A program made the translations under genes and the position numbers. From contig JAJQDT010000110.1 in NCBI GenBank assembly GCA_021202075.1, forward strand, positions 36,369 to 100,368: a stretch of 64,000 nt of DNA. The letters run 5' to 3'. Numbering within the stretch: position 1 is the first letter of the stretch; every line of letters begins with the position of its first letter. Below the pieces are notes generated by a model. The model made no database searches, was not told where the DNA came from, and saw only the letters and a list, made by a program, of their open reading frames with translations. The DNA is from Lachnospiraceae bacterium. GTDB lineage: Bacteria > Bacillota > Clostridia > Lachnospirales > Lachnospiraceae. Of the stretch, positions 38,116-48,842 are shown one piece after another.

Positions 38116-38919
38116 TTACTTTTTCGGTCCGAAGATCCCTTCTCTGTACGCGCCGATGTACTCCATGCAGTAGTCGTCCAGTCCGAGAAGTGCTTCGGTC
38201 GCGTAGATCACGCCCATCATATCCCTGTTCGTCGGATCCAGGATGGCGCTGTCCAGTCCTGCCTTCATCGCGAGGACCGTGAACCCTAAGTTGACCATCT
38301 TCCTGACAGGAAGGTTGAAGGAGATATTGCTGACTGCCGCCGTGATATGGATGTTCGGGCAGCGCTTCCTCACCGTGCTGATAACCTCCTCGTTGAGCGC
38401 GATGCCGTCCTCCGAGGTGCAGAGCATCTCGACCAGCGGGTCGATGTGCATCTGGGACTGCTTTATGCCATACTCGTCCGCTTTTTCCAGAATATGATCG
38501 AACACTCTCAGACGATCCGCCGCGCTCTTCGGGATTCCCTTATCATCCGACAAAAGGCAGATCACCTGCCATTTGGTACCGGCAATCAGCGGGAAAAGCG
38601 TGTCGATCTTGTTCCCCTCTCCGGATACGGAATTTACCAGTCCCGGATTTTTTACGTACGGGATCACCTGCGCCAGAACGCCCGCACTCGGGCTGTCCAC
38701 CGAAATCGGAAGGTCCGTCGCTTCCTGAATGCAGTCGATCATCCATTTCAGCGTCTCCACTTCCTCCGCCTCCGGCACGGACGCACAGCAATCAATAAAC
38801 GTCGCGCCTGCTTCCGCCTGGATTTTCGCTCTGTTTTTGATAAAATCCGCATCCCGTCTGGCAATGGCGTCAGCCACGACCGGAATGGATCCATTGATTT
38901 TTTCACCAATGATAATCAT
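38116..38919 (-). CDS. Methyltetrahydrofolate:corrinoid methyltransferase (MT II)
   Basis: A 267-residue TIM-barrel enzyme of the pterin-binding (MtrH/AcsE/MtvA) family. It shows MIIIGEKINGSIPVVADAI, GATFIDCCASVPEAEEVE, LPISVDSPSAGVLAQVIP, NSVSGEGNKID, AAVSNISFNLP and LDSAILDPTNRDMMG, which outline the folate pocket. In demethylase systems it moves the methyl group from the corrinoid protein to tetrahydrofolate. AAGGAGGTAAGTGC precedes the ATG. It sits between the UroD-type MT I and corrinoid protein 2, the classical arrangement. Direction of transfer in vivo is inferred from context. Confidence 0.93.
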   Translation of the reverse strand: MIIIGEKINGSIPVVADAIARRDADFIKNRAKIQAEAGATFIDCCASVPEAEEVETLKWMIDCIQEATDLPISVDSPSAGVLAQVIPYVKNPGLVNSVSGEGNKIDTLFPLIAGTKWQVICLLSDDKGIPKSAADRLRVFDHILEKADEYGIKQSQMHIDPLVEMLCTSEDGIALNEEVISTVRKRCPNIHITAAVSNISFNLPVRKMVNLGFTVLAMKAGLDSAILDPTNRDMMGVIYATEALLGLDDYCMEYIGAYREGIFGPKK

Positions 38920-39154
38920 GCACTTACCTCCTTCTGTAACTGTTTCGCATCTGCACAGTTACTTCTTTTGCTATTCTGCACAATTTTTATGAAGAACCAG
39001 CTTTTTCTCTGTGCATTTCGTCCATGTCGTAAATCTATCATATCTTTCCCTGAATTGCTATCTACAAAACCGTTGATATCTTTTCCTGTTTTCATGCAGT
39101 TTGCACGAAAGGCGGCCGTAGAAACGATGGGAAAGGAGACAAAGCAGCGTCCGG

Positions 39155-40189
39155 TCAGAACATAATCTGCCACGGAAGCCTGGTCGATTCTGCCGCGTTG
39201 ATGCCATATTTTTCCGCGTTCAGCTTATCAATCGCGTTGCAAAGGGACATATACACGCCCGGATAAACGGAGCCCGGTCCGCCCTGCGCGATGCACGGGA
39301 TAAAGTAATGATTCCCGCATTCCTCACAGACACGGCGAACGACCGCCTCACAGTTCTCATCCGTCCATCCCTCAAAATCAACGGCACGGTTCTCAATCCC
39401 GCCCATAAAACTGATCTTTCCGCCGTATTTTTTGATCAGCTCCGGAAGATTATTCGTCTCCATGCATCCCTGCCAGATGTCGATCCCCATCTCAATCATA
39501 TCCGGAACCAGGGTCGCCGCGTAGGAATCCGAATGATGAATGACCAGTTCTACTCCATGGCTGTGATAATACCCATAAATCTGCTTATATGGCTCTAAAA
39601 AGAAATCTTCAAACATTGCCGGGCTCATAAAGGTGCTGTCCAGGCCGCCCCAGTCATCGTGGTGGAACAGCGTGTCCGGATGCAGGTTCGAGCAGATCCC
39701 TTCCGCCAGCTCCAGCTCCCACTCGGTCAGATACTTAATCAGGTCATGCATCTCATCTTCATTTGTAATGTAATACATGAGTGCATTGGAAATCTCACAT
39801 AGATGATGGGTCTGCTCAAAAAGTCCGGGCGCCACGAAAGCCGCCTTGAATGACTGCTCCCCGTCCACCGCATCATAAGTTGCCTTTATCATGTCCCACT
39901 GTTCCTGCGAGAATTTCAGCGACGGCGCGTGCACATATTCCTTCCAGTCCTCGATATCCTTTACCACAATTTTGTCCGGCGTATGTACCGGAAACGCCCC
40001 CGGAACCCCCTTCGGGAACGTGTTCGTCACGCCCCACGCATTGACTACATTCTCCTGCCCCGGCTCCAGCAGCGGGCTCGAAAACATAAACGGATGCATC
40101 AGAAGCTGTACTGCCTCGAACTGATTCACAATCCGGTCCGGATTTCCGCCGTGAATGACCTCCAGCATGTTTTGTTTCGGTGTCAACAT
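39155..40189 (-). CDS. UroD-family methyltransferase (demethylase MT I), second copy
   Basis: A 344-residue UroD-fold protein. Segments include MLTPKQNMLEVIHGGNPDRI, FHHDDWGGLDSTFMSP, VELVIHHSDSYAATLVPDMI, DIWQGCMETNNLPELIKKYG and FMGGIENRAVDFEGW. His and Cys residues in HHSDS...QGC may form the zinc site of methyltransferases of this group. It differs strongly from the copy at 29223, so the two are likely to act on different methyl donors. AGGAGGTATACG precedes the start. MT II and corrinoid protein 2 follow downstream on the same strand. Confidence 0.82.
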   Translation of the reverse strand: MLTPKQNMLEVIHGGNPDRIVNQFEAVQLLMHPFMFSSPLLEPGQENVVNAWGVTNTFPKGVPGAFPVHTPDKIVVKDIEDWKEYVHAPSLKFSQEQWDMIKATYDAVDGEQSFKAAFVAPGLFEQTHHLCEISNALMYYITNEDEMHDLIKYLTEWELELAEGICSNLHPDTLFHHDDWGGLDSTFMSPAMFEDFFLEPYKQIYGYYHSHGVELVIHHSDSYAATLVPDMIEMGIDIWQGCMETNNLPELIKKYGGKISFMGGIENRAVDFEGWTDENCEAVVRRVCEECGNHYFIPCIAQGGPGSVYPGVYMSLCNAIDKLNAEKYGINAAESTRLPWQIMF

Positions 40190-40350
40190 ATTCGTATACC
40201 TCCTTTAGCTGTGGTAAAAATGACCCACAAAAGGCCGTTTTTGATAAAAATATTGTACCATTCGCACAGTTTTTCGGGCAGTGTCAAATCAGAGGAAATT
40301 TCAGATTTTTTTCATACAAATTGTACGATACCCAGAAAGCGAATCCGACC

Positions 40351-40384
40351 GTCCCGCTTCCACGCATCAATTTTGATGCGGGAC
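40351..40384. repeat. Intergenic hairpin with bulged stem
   Basis: GTCCC pairs with GGGAC and GCATCAA with TTGATGC, with GCTTCCAC bulged out. The region 40190-40479 has no convincing gene; a short antisense frame here only reads this repeat-like sequence. Confidence 0.4.
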
Positions 40385-40477
40385 GCAGGCCCTTATAGGT
40401 CTGCTTTAGCAGCCCTCCTGTGTGCAGCATACGCACAAATTTTGCTTTATAGGAACGAAGTTTCCTAATATGAAACA

Positions 40478-40522
40478 AAAAAGCAGCCTTCCATGTACCA
40501 GTTTTCCATGGAAGGCTGCTTT
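40478..40522 (-). terminator. Strong terminator after gdhA
   Basis: AAAGCAGCCTTCCATG (40480-40495) pairs perfectly over 16 bp with CATGGAAGGCTGCTTT (40507-40522). On the minus strand TTGTTTCA follows after T-rich bases. It lies 150 bases beyond the gdhA stop. Confidence 0.75.
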
Positions 40523-40671
40523 ACCTGTTAATTCTTTATGCCCGTTTCGTTGGCACCGCAAGATATGCCGTCAAATAGAGTTCAACATTGCAATTCCAGG
40601 ACACGGCCTGTGCTTGGGCGACGCCGGATCAGCATCTGCCGCCATTTAGTATAGTAGCTCTGCGCTTTATT

Positions 40672-42069
<1,398 letters not shown>

Positions 42070-42279
42070 TCACACCCTTGCTGTCTGACCGTATCTCTCC
42101 TGTACTCATTTCATTATCTCAGAATGCGGCTCGCAATCCATTTACCGCTCTCCTGAGAGGTTACACTTATCTGTGCGAACGGCACTATCGTCAGGAAGAA
42201 CTCCTTCTCCCATAATACTCCGGAGCCTGACAATTCTATCACTGCGGAATCTTACAATTCTGTCGTTTCACATACAGTA

Positions 42280-42315
42280 AGATACCCGCAGCAGACGCCA
42301 CGGGTATCCTTTATG
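42280..42315 (-). terminator. Hairpin after the HtrA gene
   Basis: GATACCCG and CGGGTATC form an 8-bp stem with a 12-base loop, between the stop of the HtrA gene and the gdhA start. The region 42010-42530 has no gene. The U-tract is weak. Confidence 0.4.
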
Positions 42316-42530
42316 CCAGCCTCACCATGCAGAATCATTAACTCATGCTTCAAACAATGGTCCGGCTTTGTCCTTGATTCACCTTACGAATCAGGATATG
42401 CCTTGCTCCGTCGCACACATGCTTTTTCATTATACACGCATGCATTTTGATTTGCAATCAATTTTCATCGGCATTCGAGCCATTTTTGAGTATTTTTGAA
42501 TATTTTTTATTTTTTCCGCCGGAGAATGCT

Positions 42531-43847
42531 TTAATTATTTCCGCCGCGTCTGCCTTCCTCTACGGTTGCTTCTTCTTCCTCCGAAGTATCCTGGTAATCC
42601 GACAGCAGTCCAAGCGTCAGGTCAATGGTCTCCTCCACGTACTCGCCGTTTGACTGATAGCTTACTACAATCGAGACGGTCTCACCTCCCGCATAGTAAG
42701 CAAGCAGATTCTTCAAATCCGTCATGGAGCTCACGCTCGTGCTGTCAAACTTCGTGATGATATAGCCTGCCTGCAGACCCGCTGCTTCCGCCGGGCTGTC
42801 CTCCGCCACCTCAGTGATGTAGATGCCTTCCGGAATCCCGTATACGCTGGACATCTCAGAAGAAACCTCCTGACCGGTGATACCGATATATGCGCTCTCC
42901 TCGTCGCTCACCGTCTCCGTTCTGGTCTGCTTATTCATCAGATCCTCGATAATCGATACGACATCCGAAATCGGAATCGCATAACCCATACCTTCCACAC
43001 CGGTATCAGACGCCTTCGCAGAGTTAATGCCAACCACGCGGCCGTTCATATCCAGAAGCGGGCCGCCGCTGTTGCCGGCGTTGATCGCGGCATCCGTCTG
43101 AATCATCTCCGCCGTATAGGTATCCAGCTCAATCGTGCGGTTCAGCGCACTGACAATACCGGTCGTCACCGACTGTCCATAGCCCAGCGCATTGCCGATC
43201 GCCACCACCTGCTCGCCAAGCTGCAGGCTGTCAGAATCCCCGATCTCCGCGATCGCGATCTCCGACATCGTCTCATCGGAGATATCGTCCAGCTGCACCG
43301 CTACCACTGCGATATCAATCGAAGCGTCCGTACCCTTGGTCACGGCCTCAACCGCCTCCGCCTCGTCTTCGTCATCGCTGATAAATCCAACCGAAAGCTC
43401 CGTCGCATCCTCGACCACATGATAGTTCGTCAGGATCAGAAGCTCCGTGTCATTCTGTCCGATGATGATACCGGAACCTACACTCACACTCTCATAGGTC
43501 GTCGTGCCGCCCTCATCACCATAGCCATATCCGAAATAGTAACCATATCCATACATGCTCTCAAGCTCTGTCACAGATGTATTGGTAATCGTCACCACAG
43601 ACGGAAGTGCTTTCGCCGCTACCTCCGCAACGGTCAGCGTCGATGACGAACCCTCAGACGAGCTCTCCTCCGTCACGCTGTCATCCGAGACCGTCGTCAG
43701 CAGCGCCGTGCTCGCCTCCGTCTCAGACTCCGCCGCAAACGAAGTCGCCACCTCTGTATCCTTCGATGTAAAACCGGTCAGCCCTGCGACCGCTCCAACT
43801 GTCAAAACTCCTGCCAATGCGATAGAAATCACGTTTTTGTTCTTCAT
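42531..43847 (-). CDS. htrA: HtrA/DegP-type serine protease with PDZ domain
   Basis: A 438-residue exported, probably membrane-anchored protease for damaged envelope proteins. A hydrophobic N-terminal segment (residues 6-27) precedes a Ser/Thr/Glu-rich linker and a Tyr/Gly stretch (MYGYGYYFGYGYG). The catalytic triad is visible: His in LTNYHVVEDA, Asp in SIDIAVVAV, Ser in NAGNSGGPLLD. A PDZ domain follows (YIGITGQEVSS ... PAEAAGLQAGYIITKFD). GAGGGG precedes the start MKNKNVISIA; the longer frame upstream lacks support. It is the last host gene before the mobile element. Confidence 0.93.
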   Translation of the reverse strand: MKNKNVISIALAGVLTVGAVAGLTGFTSKDTEVATSFAAESETEASTALLTTVSDDSVTEESSSEGSSSTLTVAEVAAKALPSVVTITNTSVTELESMYGYGYYFGYGYGDEGGTTTYESVSVGSGIIIGQNDTELLILTNYHVVEDATELSVGFISDDEDEAEAVEAVTKGTDASIDIAVVAVQLDDISDETMSEIAIAEIGDSDSLQLGEQVVAIGNALGYGQSVTTGIVSALNRTIELDTYTAEMIQTDAAINAGNSGGPLLDMNGRVVGINSAKASDTGVEGMGYAIPISDVVSIIEDLMNKQTRTETVSDEESAYIGITGQEVSSEMSSVYGIPEGIYITEVAEDSPAEAAGLQAGYIITKFDSTSVSSMTDLKNLLAYYAGGETVSIVVSYQSNGEYVEETIDLTLGLLSDYQDTSEEEEATVEEGRRGGNN

Positions 43848-44335
43848 AAATAACCCCTCTTTTCGTTCTGTTTTTTGAAATTTGTTCGCTTTTTGCTTCC
43901 TGCCGCGTCCGATCATGCTAAACACTCGATTTCGACCGGTGCGAGCCCAGGCCATAATTTTTCGCCCGGTATACTACTATAAAATATGCTATCATCTGCC
44001 GCGGATGCATTCGGACTTTCATTCGAACCTTCATTCAGATTTTGAATTTGAATGATTGCTGTCAAACAGCATCGCACACAGACTTTTCTGATTACCGGTA
44101 AATACTTCCTCGCAGGATTTCCGCTCTGAAAAGCCATCCTGCACGGAACATTTACGATGGTTGTAGTATAATTTCCCGGTTTGACCGATTTGTGTAAAAT
44201 ATGTGGTTGTTATATGACAGATTTGTGTCTTTTTTGTGAACGTGTGAGAGGCAGTGGGTTTGCACAGGCAGAGAGTGACATTGGTGTACGCCGTACCCTT
44301 TTTTTACCCTTTTTTGAAGGAATACCCTTTTGATT

Positions 44336-44380
44336 GCCGGGTGGCATCCCTCGCTTCGCATGGGATATGCCTTGCCCGGC
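44336..44380. repeat. Dispersed hairpin repeat A, copy 3
   Basis: GCCGGGTGGCATCCCTCGC, TTCGCATGGGATATGCCTTG, CCCGGC. In this copy the outer arms GCCGGG and CCCGGC also pair, giving a long two-step hairpin. CCCTGCGCATAAG follows. It marks the last host-type sequence before the integrase gene. The wider gap 43848-44431 has no gene. Confidence 0.7.
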
Positions 44381-44395
44381 CCCCTGCGCATAAGA

Positions 44396-44424
44396 AAACG
44401 CCCCAGCCTATCACTGAGACGTTT
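44396..44424 (-). terminator. Terminator of the integrase gene
   Basis: AAACG-CC-CCAG pairs with CTGAGACGTTT, and on the minus strand the stem is followed by TTCTTATG. It begins 8 bases after the integrase stop codon. Confidence 0.55.
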
Positions 44425-44431
44425 CTGCTTA

Positions 44432-45730
44432 TCAATAATAATCCGCTGCAATCTTCCGCAGCATTTCGTGGTTCTCGCTCCGTTTTTTCCGCCTGCATTC
44501 CATATAGACATTCAAGGTTACATCAGCGTCAGAATGCCCCAGAATACTCTGGATGTACTTCAGGGTCTCCATCGGCGTCCCCTTATCGGCGTTTTCACAC
44601 AGCCAGCAAGTGAACGTATGACGAAAAACATGAGAAGTGATTTGGGGCAGCGGTTCCTCATGCCGTGCATTATAATCATCAATAATCGCATGCAGTTTCC
44701 TCTCCGGACAGTTGTAGTGGATTAATTTCTCATCGCGATTATGCAGCACAAACGGTGTCGGATCATCTACGGACAAACTGCACTCCCGTCCAAAGGAAAT
44801 AATCTTGGAGTTCGGCGACTGGCGCTTCATCTCCAGGAGAAGATCTTTCACACCAGCCAGCATCGGAATTTCTCTGCAGCCCGCTTCTGTTTTAGGCGGT
44901 TCCAGAGAAAATTTTCTTTGACCATCCTCTTCATGTTTCTGATAGCTAAGCGATCTCCGAATATAAAGGATCTCCTTGCGAAAATCAATGTCATACCATG
45001 TAAGCGCCAGGACTTCGCCAATTCTGCACCCCGTCCAAGCCATCAGGTAAAACAATGGATAGTAATACAGATACGAGTAATATTTTTTCATGAAGTCCAG
45101 CAGTTTACGCAGCTGGTCATCCTCCAGCGCCCTTACTGCTTCATCCTCGTTTTCCGTTTTGCTGCCGTCCGTCTTTTTTCGCTTCAATTTTCCAATCACT
45201 CCCTGCGCGGGATTAGAACGTATCATTCCCTGCTCTACTGCAGTCTGCATCGCCGAAGTGACCAGCAAATTAATCGGCTTCATGGTTGTCAGTTCTTTCG
45301 GTTCCTTATCATTATTATAAATCAAATTGTAAAATTCGTACACATTTTCCGTGGTAATCTTCGTTACCTTCTTTCGCCCAAGCTGCGGCTTTATGTATTT
45401 GTTATAACTTGCCATATATGTATTGTACGTACTATGCGCCCAGCCGTCCTTGTTTTTTGCCAAATGGTCCTCCACCAGCTCATTTAGCGTTGTCGAAGTC
45501 TTCCACGGTTCCAGCCCCTCTGTCAATCCCTCATTGATCGCAGCTTCTTTTTCACGAAGGCTCTCTTCGCAGCAGGTTCCATCCGGTGCTTTATCGCCGG
45601 GCCGCAATCGCCAGGAATAAACGTCATGCTGCTTACCGATATTATCCGTATAACGATATCGATACCGTCCGCTTTCCAACTGTGTCTCGCCCTTACGCAG
45701 AACAATTCCATTATTGTCTTTTCTTTTCAT
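44432..45730 (-). CDS. int: Tyrosine integrase of the mobile element
   Basis: A 432-residue integrase of the Tn916/phage type that inserts and excises the element. An N-terminal arm-binding domain (YRYRYTDNIGKQHDVYSWRL) precedes the SAM-like core-binding domain (STYNTYMASYNKYIKPQLGR). The catalytic part has Arg in GCRIGEVLALTWYDID, HVFRHTFTCWL (H-x-x-R), LGHSDADVTLNVY (His and the Tyr nucleophile). I start at the ATG of MKRKDNNG, with AAGG upstream. The excisionase gene lies next to it. The attachment site is expected near 44380-44430 but no duplicated core can be seen, since the other end is outside the window. Confidence 0.95.
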   Translation of the reverse strand: MKRKDNNGIVLRKGETQLESGRYRYRYTDNIGKQHDVYSWRLRPGDKAPDGTCCEESLREKEAAINEGLTEGLEPWKTSTTLNELVEDHLAKNKDGWAHSTYNTYMASYNKYIKPQLGRKKVTKITTENVYEFYNLIYNNDKEPKELTTMKPINLLVTSAMQTAVEQGMIRSNPAQGVIGKLKRKKTDGSKTENEDEAVRALEDDQLRKLLDFMKKYYSYLYYYPLFYLMAWTGCRIGEVLALTWYDIDFRKEILYIRRSLSYQKHEEDGQRKFSLEPPKTEAGCREIPMLAGVKDLLLEMKRQSPNSKIISFGRECSLSVDDPTPFVLHNRDEKLIHYNCPERKLHAIIDDYNARHEEPLPQITSHVFRHTFTCWLCENADKGTPMETLKYIQSILGHSDADVTLNVYMECRRKKRSENHEMLRKIAADYY

Positions 45731-45933
45731 ATCCACACCTTAATTTTATATAGTTCAACTATCTTCAACTGTTCGTTTATCTGTCAGAGTCATATATAGA
45801 TATCCGACAGGTTCCTTTCCCTTGTTTTCGTGCTCCCCGTTAATGCATAATGCTTCTCTGATTAGCAGATCAGCAGCAATGTATCAACAGGGAGCATGAT
45901 TTTCTTTTCTGACCAGTTTTAACCGGCGGCCGG

Positions 45934-46131
45934 TCAGTCCTCAGTCAGGCTGTTCAGATACTCTTCCACACGGCCGACATGATAGATTACACGACTGCCG
46001 ACGTGAATTTTCGCACCAGAAGCCTCGCCAATTTTGCGGGCAGTCGCCTTCCCGCAGCAAAGCATCGACATCAATCTGTCAATATCAACCGTCAAGGGAC
46101 TATCCAGGGTGGATTTTGTAGTTTTTCTCAT
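45934..46131 (-). CDS. xis: Excisionase-like small DNA-binding protein
   Basis: A 65-residue protein, MRKTTKSTLDSPLTVDIDRL with MSMLCCGKATARKIGEASGA. It has a winged-helix type of the excisionase family (the LCCGKATARKIG helix-turn-helix and the basic KIHVGSRVIYHVGRVEEYL wing). It should bind near the attachment sites and direct the integrase to excision. GGAGGTATAAGAAA precedes the start. It lies 203 bases upstream of the integrase gene on the same strand, the usual arrangement. Confidence 0.82.
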   Translation of the reverse strand: MRKTTKSTLDSPLTVDIDRLMSMLCCGKATARKIGEASGAKIHVGSRVIYHVGRVEEYLNSLTED

Positions 46132-46229
46132 TTTCTTATACCTCCGATCGAGAAATATTTTTTTGGCTACTTAAATAGGATGTCTAAATTCTGGCCGGAG
46201 GAAAAATTTAAGAAGTTCTTAAGAAATTA

Positions 46230-46457
46230 TCATTTTCTATCTCTGGCTCGAAGGCCAAGAAAATTGCGGCCCGAGAATCCAGTAAGATACCACTCTCTAT
46301 CAGGCCAGCGCATTTCAATGGCTGTATCCAGCCATCTTCCGTCCAAAAAAATCTGAAAACAATCCCCGCAATGCAAGTCCACAGAGTGATCCGTATACGC
46401 AATACACACTCGTTTGCTGGATGGATTAAACCCCAAAACACCTTCGTTCTTTTTCAT
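46230..46457 (-). CDS. DUF5348 small protein
   Basis: A 75-residue protein starting MKKNEGVLGFNPSSKRVCIA, then VDLHCGDCFQIFLDGRW and REWYLTGFSG. This matches DUF5348, a small beta-rich family common on integrative elements of Clostridia. No function is known. AAGGAGAGCGTC precedes the ATG. It is part of the element's small-gene cluster transcribed leftwards with the excisionase. Confidence 0.78.
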   Translation of the reverse strand: MKKNEGVLGFNPSSKRVCIAYTDHSVDLHCGDCFQIFLDGRWLDTAIEMRWPDREWYLTGFSGRNFLGLRARDRK

Positions 46458-46597
46458 GACGCTCTCCTTTTCAATTTTTTCTTTTCAAAACAGTTAACTT
46501 TTCATTATGTAGAAATTTTACGCCTGTGATTTTATTTCATACTTTTTTCACATTTTTAACGCGGCTGTCCAGATATACAGACAGCCGCGTAATCAAT

Positions 46598-46960
46598 TTA
46601 TTTCCGTATGATTGAAAAATCTATGATCTTACTACCTGTTTCCTTTTCAGTATCTGCATCTAAAGAGTCATCCGGGAAATGATACAATTTCATAATTTCC
46701 TTTGTCTCGCAGCAGATCTGCATTGCCAGTGAAAATCCATAGCGAAAAAATTCAAAACATTGATAATCCGTTTGTTCTGCACAAATGTCCAGTGCAGAAT
46801 CAACCAGTTTATAATCCTCTTCATTCATTCGCTCTTCAAGTTCCGTGACAAGACTGTCCAATTCTCGCAAAGAAGTTTGGTATCCCTCTTCTCTGGAAAC
46901 AACTTTTTCTGCCGGATAGATTTCTCCGCTGTAAAGTGCTTTTAAGATGTTTTTGTTCAT
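46598..46960 (-). CDS. DUF6809-like small protein
   Basis: A 120-residue helical protein: MNKNILKALYSGEIYPAEKV, LDSLVTELEERMNEEDYKLV, FEFFRYGFSLAMQICCETKE. The start LYxGxIxPxE and the FRxGFxLAMxI segment match a family frequent on mobile elements of gut Clostridia (DUF6809). The function is unknown. GAGGAGAACTAAA stands before the ATG. It belongs to the same leftward small-gene cluster. Confidence 0.7.
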   Translation of the reverse strand: MNKNILKALYSGEIYPAEKVVSREEGYQTSLRELDSLVTELEERMNEEDYKLVDSALDICAEQTDYQCFEFFRYGFSLAMQICCETKEIMKLYHFPDDSLDADTEKETGSKIIDFSIIRK

Positions 46961-47075
46961 TTTAGTTCTCCTCGTGCGTTCTTAATGCCATTGTTTATAT
47001 AAGTTAATGTCGTCAGGAAATTATTATCAGGGAATAATTACCCGATTGTTCTCCTTTTTTGTTAATAAGATCACT

Positions 47076-47561
47076 TTAATTATTCAGGAAATACTCCGGG
47101 TGCTGCTCTTTAAAAGAATAATAATTGTCACCGCCAATAATGATTGAGTCTAAGAGTTGGATGTTAATAATCGCCCCCGCTTCTCGTATTCGTCGGGTAA
47201 TAGCCTCGTCTGCCGCAGACGGTTCCACAAAAGTACTGGGGTGATTATGAATCAAAATCATGGTAACCGCACCTGCTGTAAGGGCAGCTCTTACACAAAT
47301 CTCTCTGACACTTACCTGGGCGGTACTAACCCCACCATGCGCCACCTCATATATCCCGATAACTTTTCCACGAATATTCAGACAGAATAAATAAACATAC
47401 TCCTCTGCCTTTCTGTCCAGGTGTAAGCTGTTTTTACAGAATAAGAAAACATCCTCCGGCTCACATAATGTCTGCCGGGACGTTTGTAACATTTCCTCTT
47501 CCACAACTTTCGGAACCCTATCAGTTTCATCCAATTCTATTCCGAATTTTTTCACAATCAT
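47076..47561 (-). CDS. RadC/JAB-domain protein
   Basis: A 161-residue JAB metalloprotease-fold protein of the RadC type. The motif set is complete: EVAHGGVSTAQVSVREI, LIHNHPSTFVEPSAADEAI (His-x-His and Asp of the metal site) and a final LLDSIIIGGDNYYSFKE. Such genes are common on integrative elements and prophages; the old link to DNA repair is doubtful and the target is unknown. AAGGAGAACTATTGA precedes the start. Confidence 0.88.
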   Translation of the reverse strand: MIVKKFGIELDETDRVPKVVEEEMLQTSRQTLCEPEDVFLFCKNSLHLDRKAEEYVYLFCLNIRGKVIGIYEVAHGGVSTAQVSVREICVRAALTAGAVTMILIHNHPSTFVEPSAADEAITRRIREAGAIINIQLLDSIIIGGDNYYSFKEQHPEYFLNN

Positions 47562-47597
47562 TCAATAGTTCTCCTTTACTTTTGTACGTTTAAAATA

Positions 47598-48533
47598 TTA
47601 TTCCGCTATAACCAGCTCATGAGTTGTTCGATAATAGCGATATACAGAAGATGTTAAGACATCTTCCATCGATACATAACTATCATTAATATCCGAAACC
47701 ATGTCCCGTAATGATGTCACTCCCCGGTCTTTAAAAGCTGAAACCGAAACAGCAATCACCTCATGTAAACTGGAGGGAAGGACGTATATATCATCATTAA
47801 ATTTTTGTGCCAAAGCATCCATCGCTTCCGGGATCAGAATATTTCCTGCCCCATAACACAAATTTTCATTTGTTAGTATATACATGCTGGCCTTTATCCC
47901 CGGTCGAGACTGATCAGTGGATGTCACAGGAAAACCTGCAAGAATATCGCCAATCGTCAGAATACGCCATGACTTCCGGCAAACCATATTCCCAATTGCG
48001 ATATCATATAATTGTTCTTCTGTGACTTTCCAAATTTTCATATGCTCATTTTTTACCAATATGGAAGTATTACCAGCACTGTTTCCAGGAAATGCAAGGT
48101 AATACACAACCGCCATATCCAGAAGCAGTCGGTGCGGGATTTCCGCAAGTAACTTCGCATTTCTCTTTGCATCAATTACTCTGCAAGAAACACACTTTTT
48201 CATTTTGCTAAAATCCCGGAAAGAGCGGGTATCTATTTCCTTCCCGATATAGTTTTCTGTATAAAATTTGATGGCATGATCCGTCAAAACCTGGATTGGT
48301 ACATTTTTCTGATAATCATCATAGTACGGATCCAGATAGATAACTGGTGCGGCACTTCTGCCAGCCATGGTAATTATTAAAGCTTTGCTTGCGTACATAT
48401 TTGGTTTCTGAACCGCAGTCACATATCCGCTGGCATCCGGTCCCGCTTTTTCAACTACAGCATCACAGAAAAATCTGCTGAATTCATCATAGTTCATGTT
48501 CATTTTGTGTAGTTCCTTCATTTTTTGTTCCAT
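47598..48533 (-). CDS. DUF5688 family protein
   Basis: A 311-residue protein matching the DUF5688 family. The hallmark C-terminal part is visible: ASMYILTNENLCYGAGNILI, DDIYVLPSSLHEVIAVSVSA and VLTSSVYRYYRTTHELV. It is almost restricted to integrative elements of Lachnospiraceae and relatives. No activity is known. GAGGAAACGAAG precedes the ATG. It starts the leftward gene cluster; the gene to its right is divergent, so the 309 bases between them should hold two promoters. Confidence 0.82.
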   Translation of the reverse strand: MEQKMKELHKMNMNYDEFSRFFCDAVVEKAGPDASGYVTAVQKPNMYASKALIITMAGRSAAPVIYLDPYYDDYQKNVPIQVLTDHAIKFYTENYIGKEIDTRSFRDFSKMKKCVSCRVIDAKRNAKLLAEIPHRLLLDMAVVYYLAFPGNSAGNTSILVKNEHMKIWKVTEEQLYDIAIGNMVCRKSWRILTIGDILAGFPVTSTDQSRPGIKASMYILTNENLCYGAGNILIPEAMDALAQKFNDDIYVLPSSLHEVIAVSVSAFKDRGVTSLRDMVSDINDSYVSMEDVLTSSVYRYYRTTHELVIAE

Positions 48534-48842
48534 CTTCGTTTCCTCACTTTTCTTTTTATAAATTGTTTTTTCTTTTAATCTCCTGTGCCGATATACCTTC
48601 GGTATTTTGTTAATTAGTTCACTTTGATTTTCACTCCTTTCTTCGAAAAACGATGAATAAAAATAATTGTCATCTCTAATATGTCATCCGCCCCTTCTCT
48701 CATAAAAAAATTGTTTTCTGATCTGATTTATGGAATTAAAAGTCTTGTTAAGCGTCTCTTAAGGAGCTTTGTCGTACGGGCATATTAATTTTTTTTACAA
48801 AGAGGGGTCAGCTTACATATTAATATAAGAAAGGGGGTGAAG

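Noticed and set aside
40284..40478. 64-codon frame in front of the gdhA terminator
   Set aside because: It only reads an intergenic hairpin repeat; no ribosome binding site.
44100..44430. tRNA gene as the integration site
   Set aside because: No cloverleaf, T-loop motif or CCA region could be found next to the integrase.
44152..44511. 119-codon frame across the integrase end and repeat A
   Set aside because: It overlaps the integrase in another frame and the hairpin repeat; no family features.
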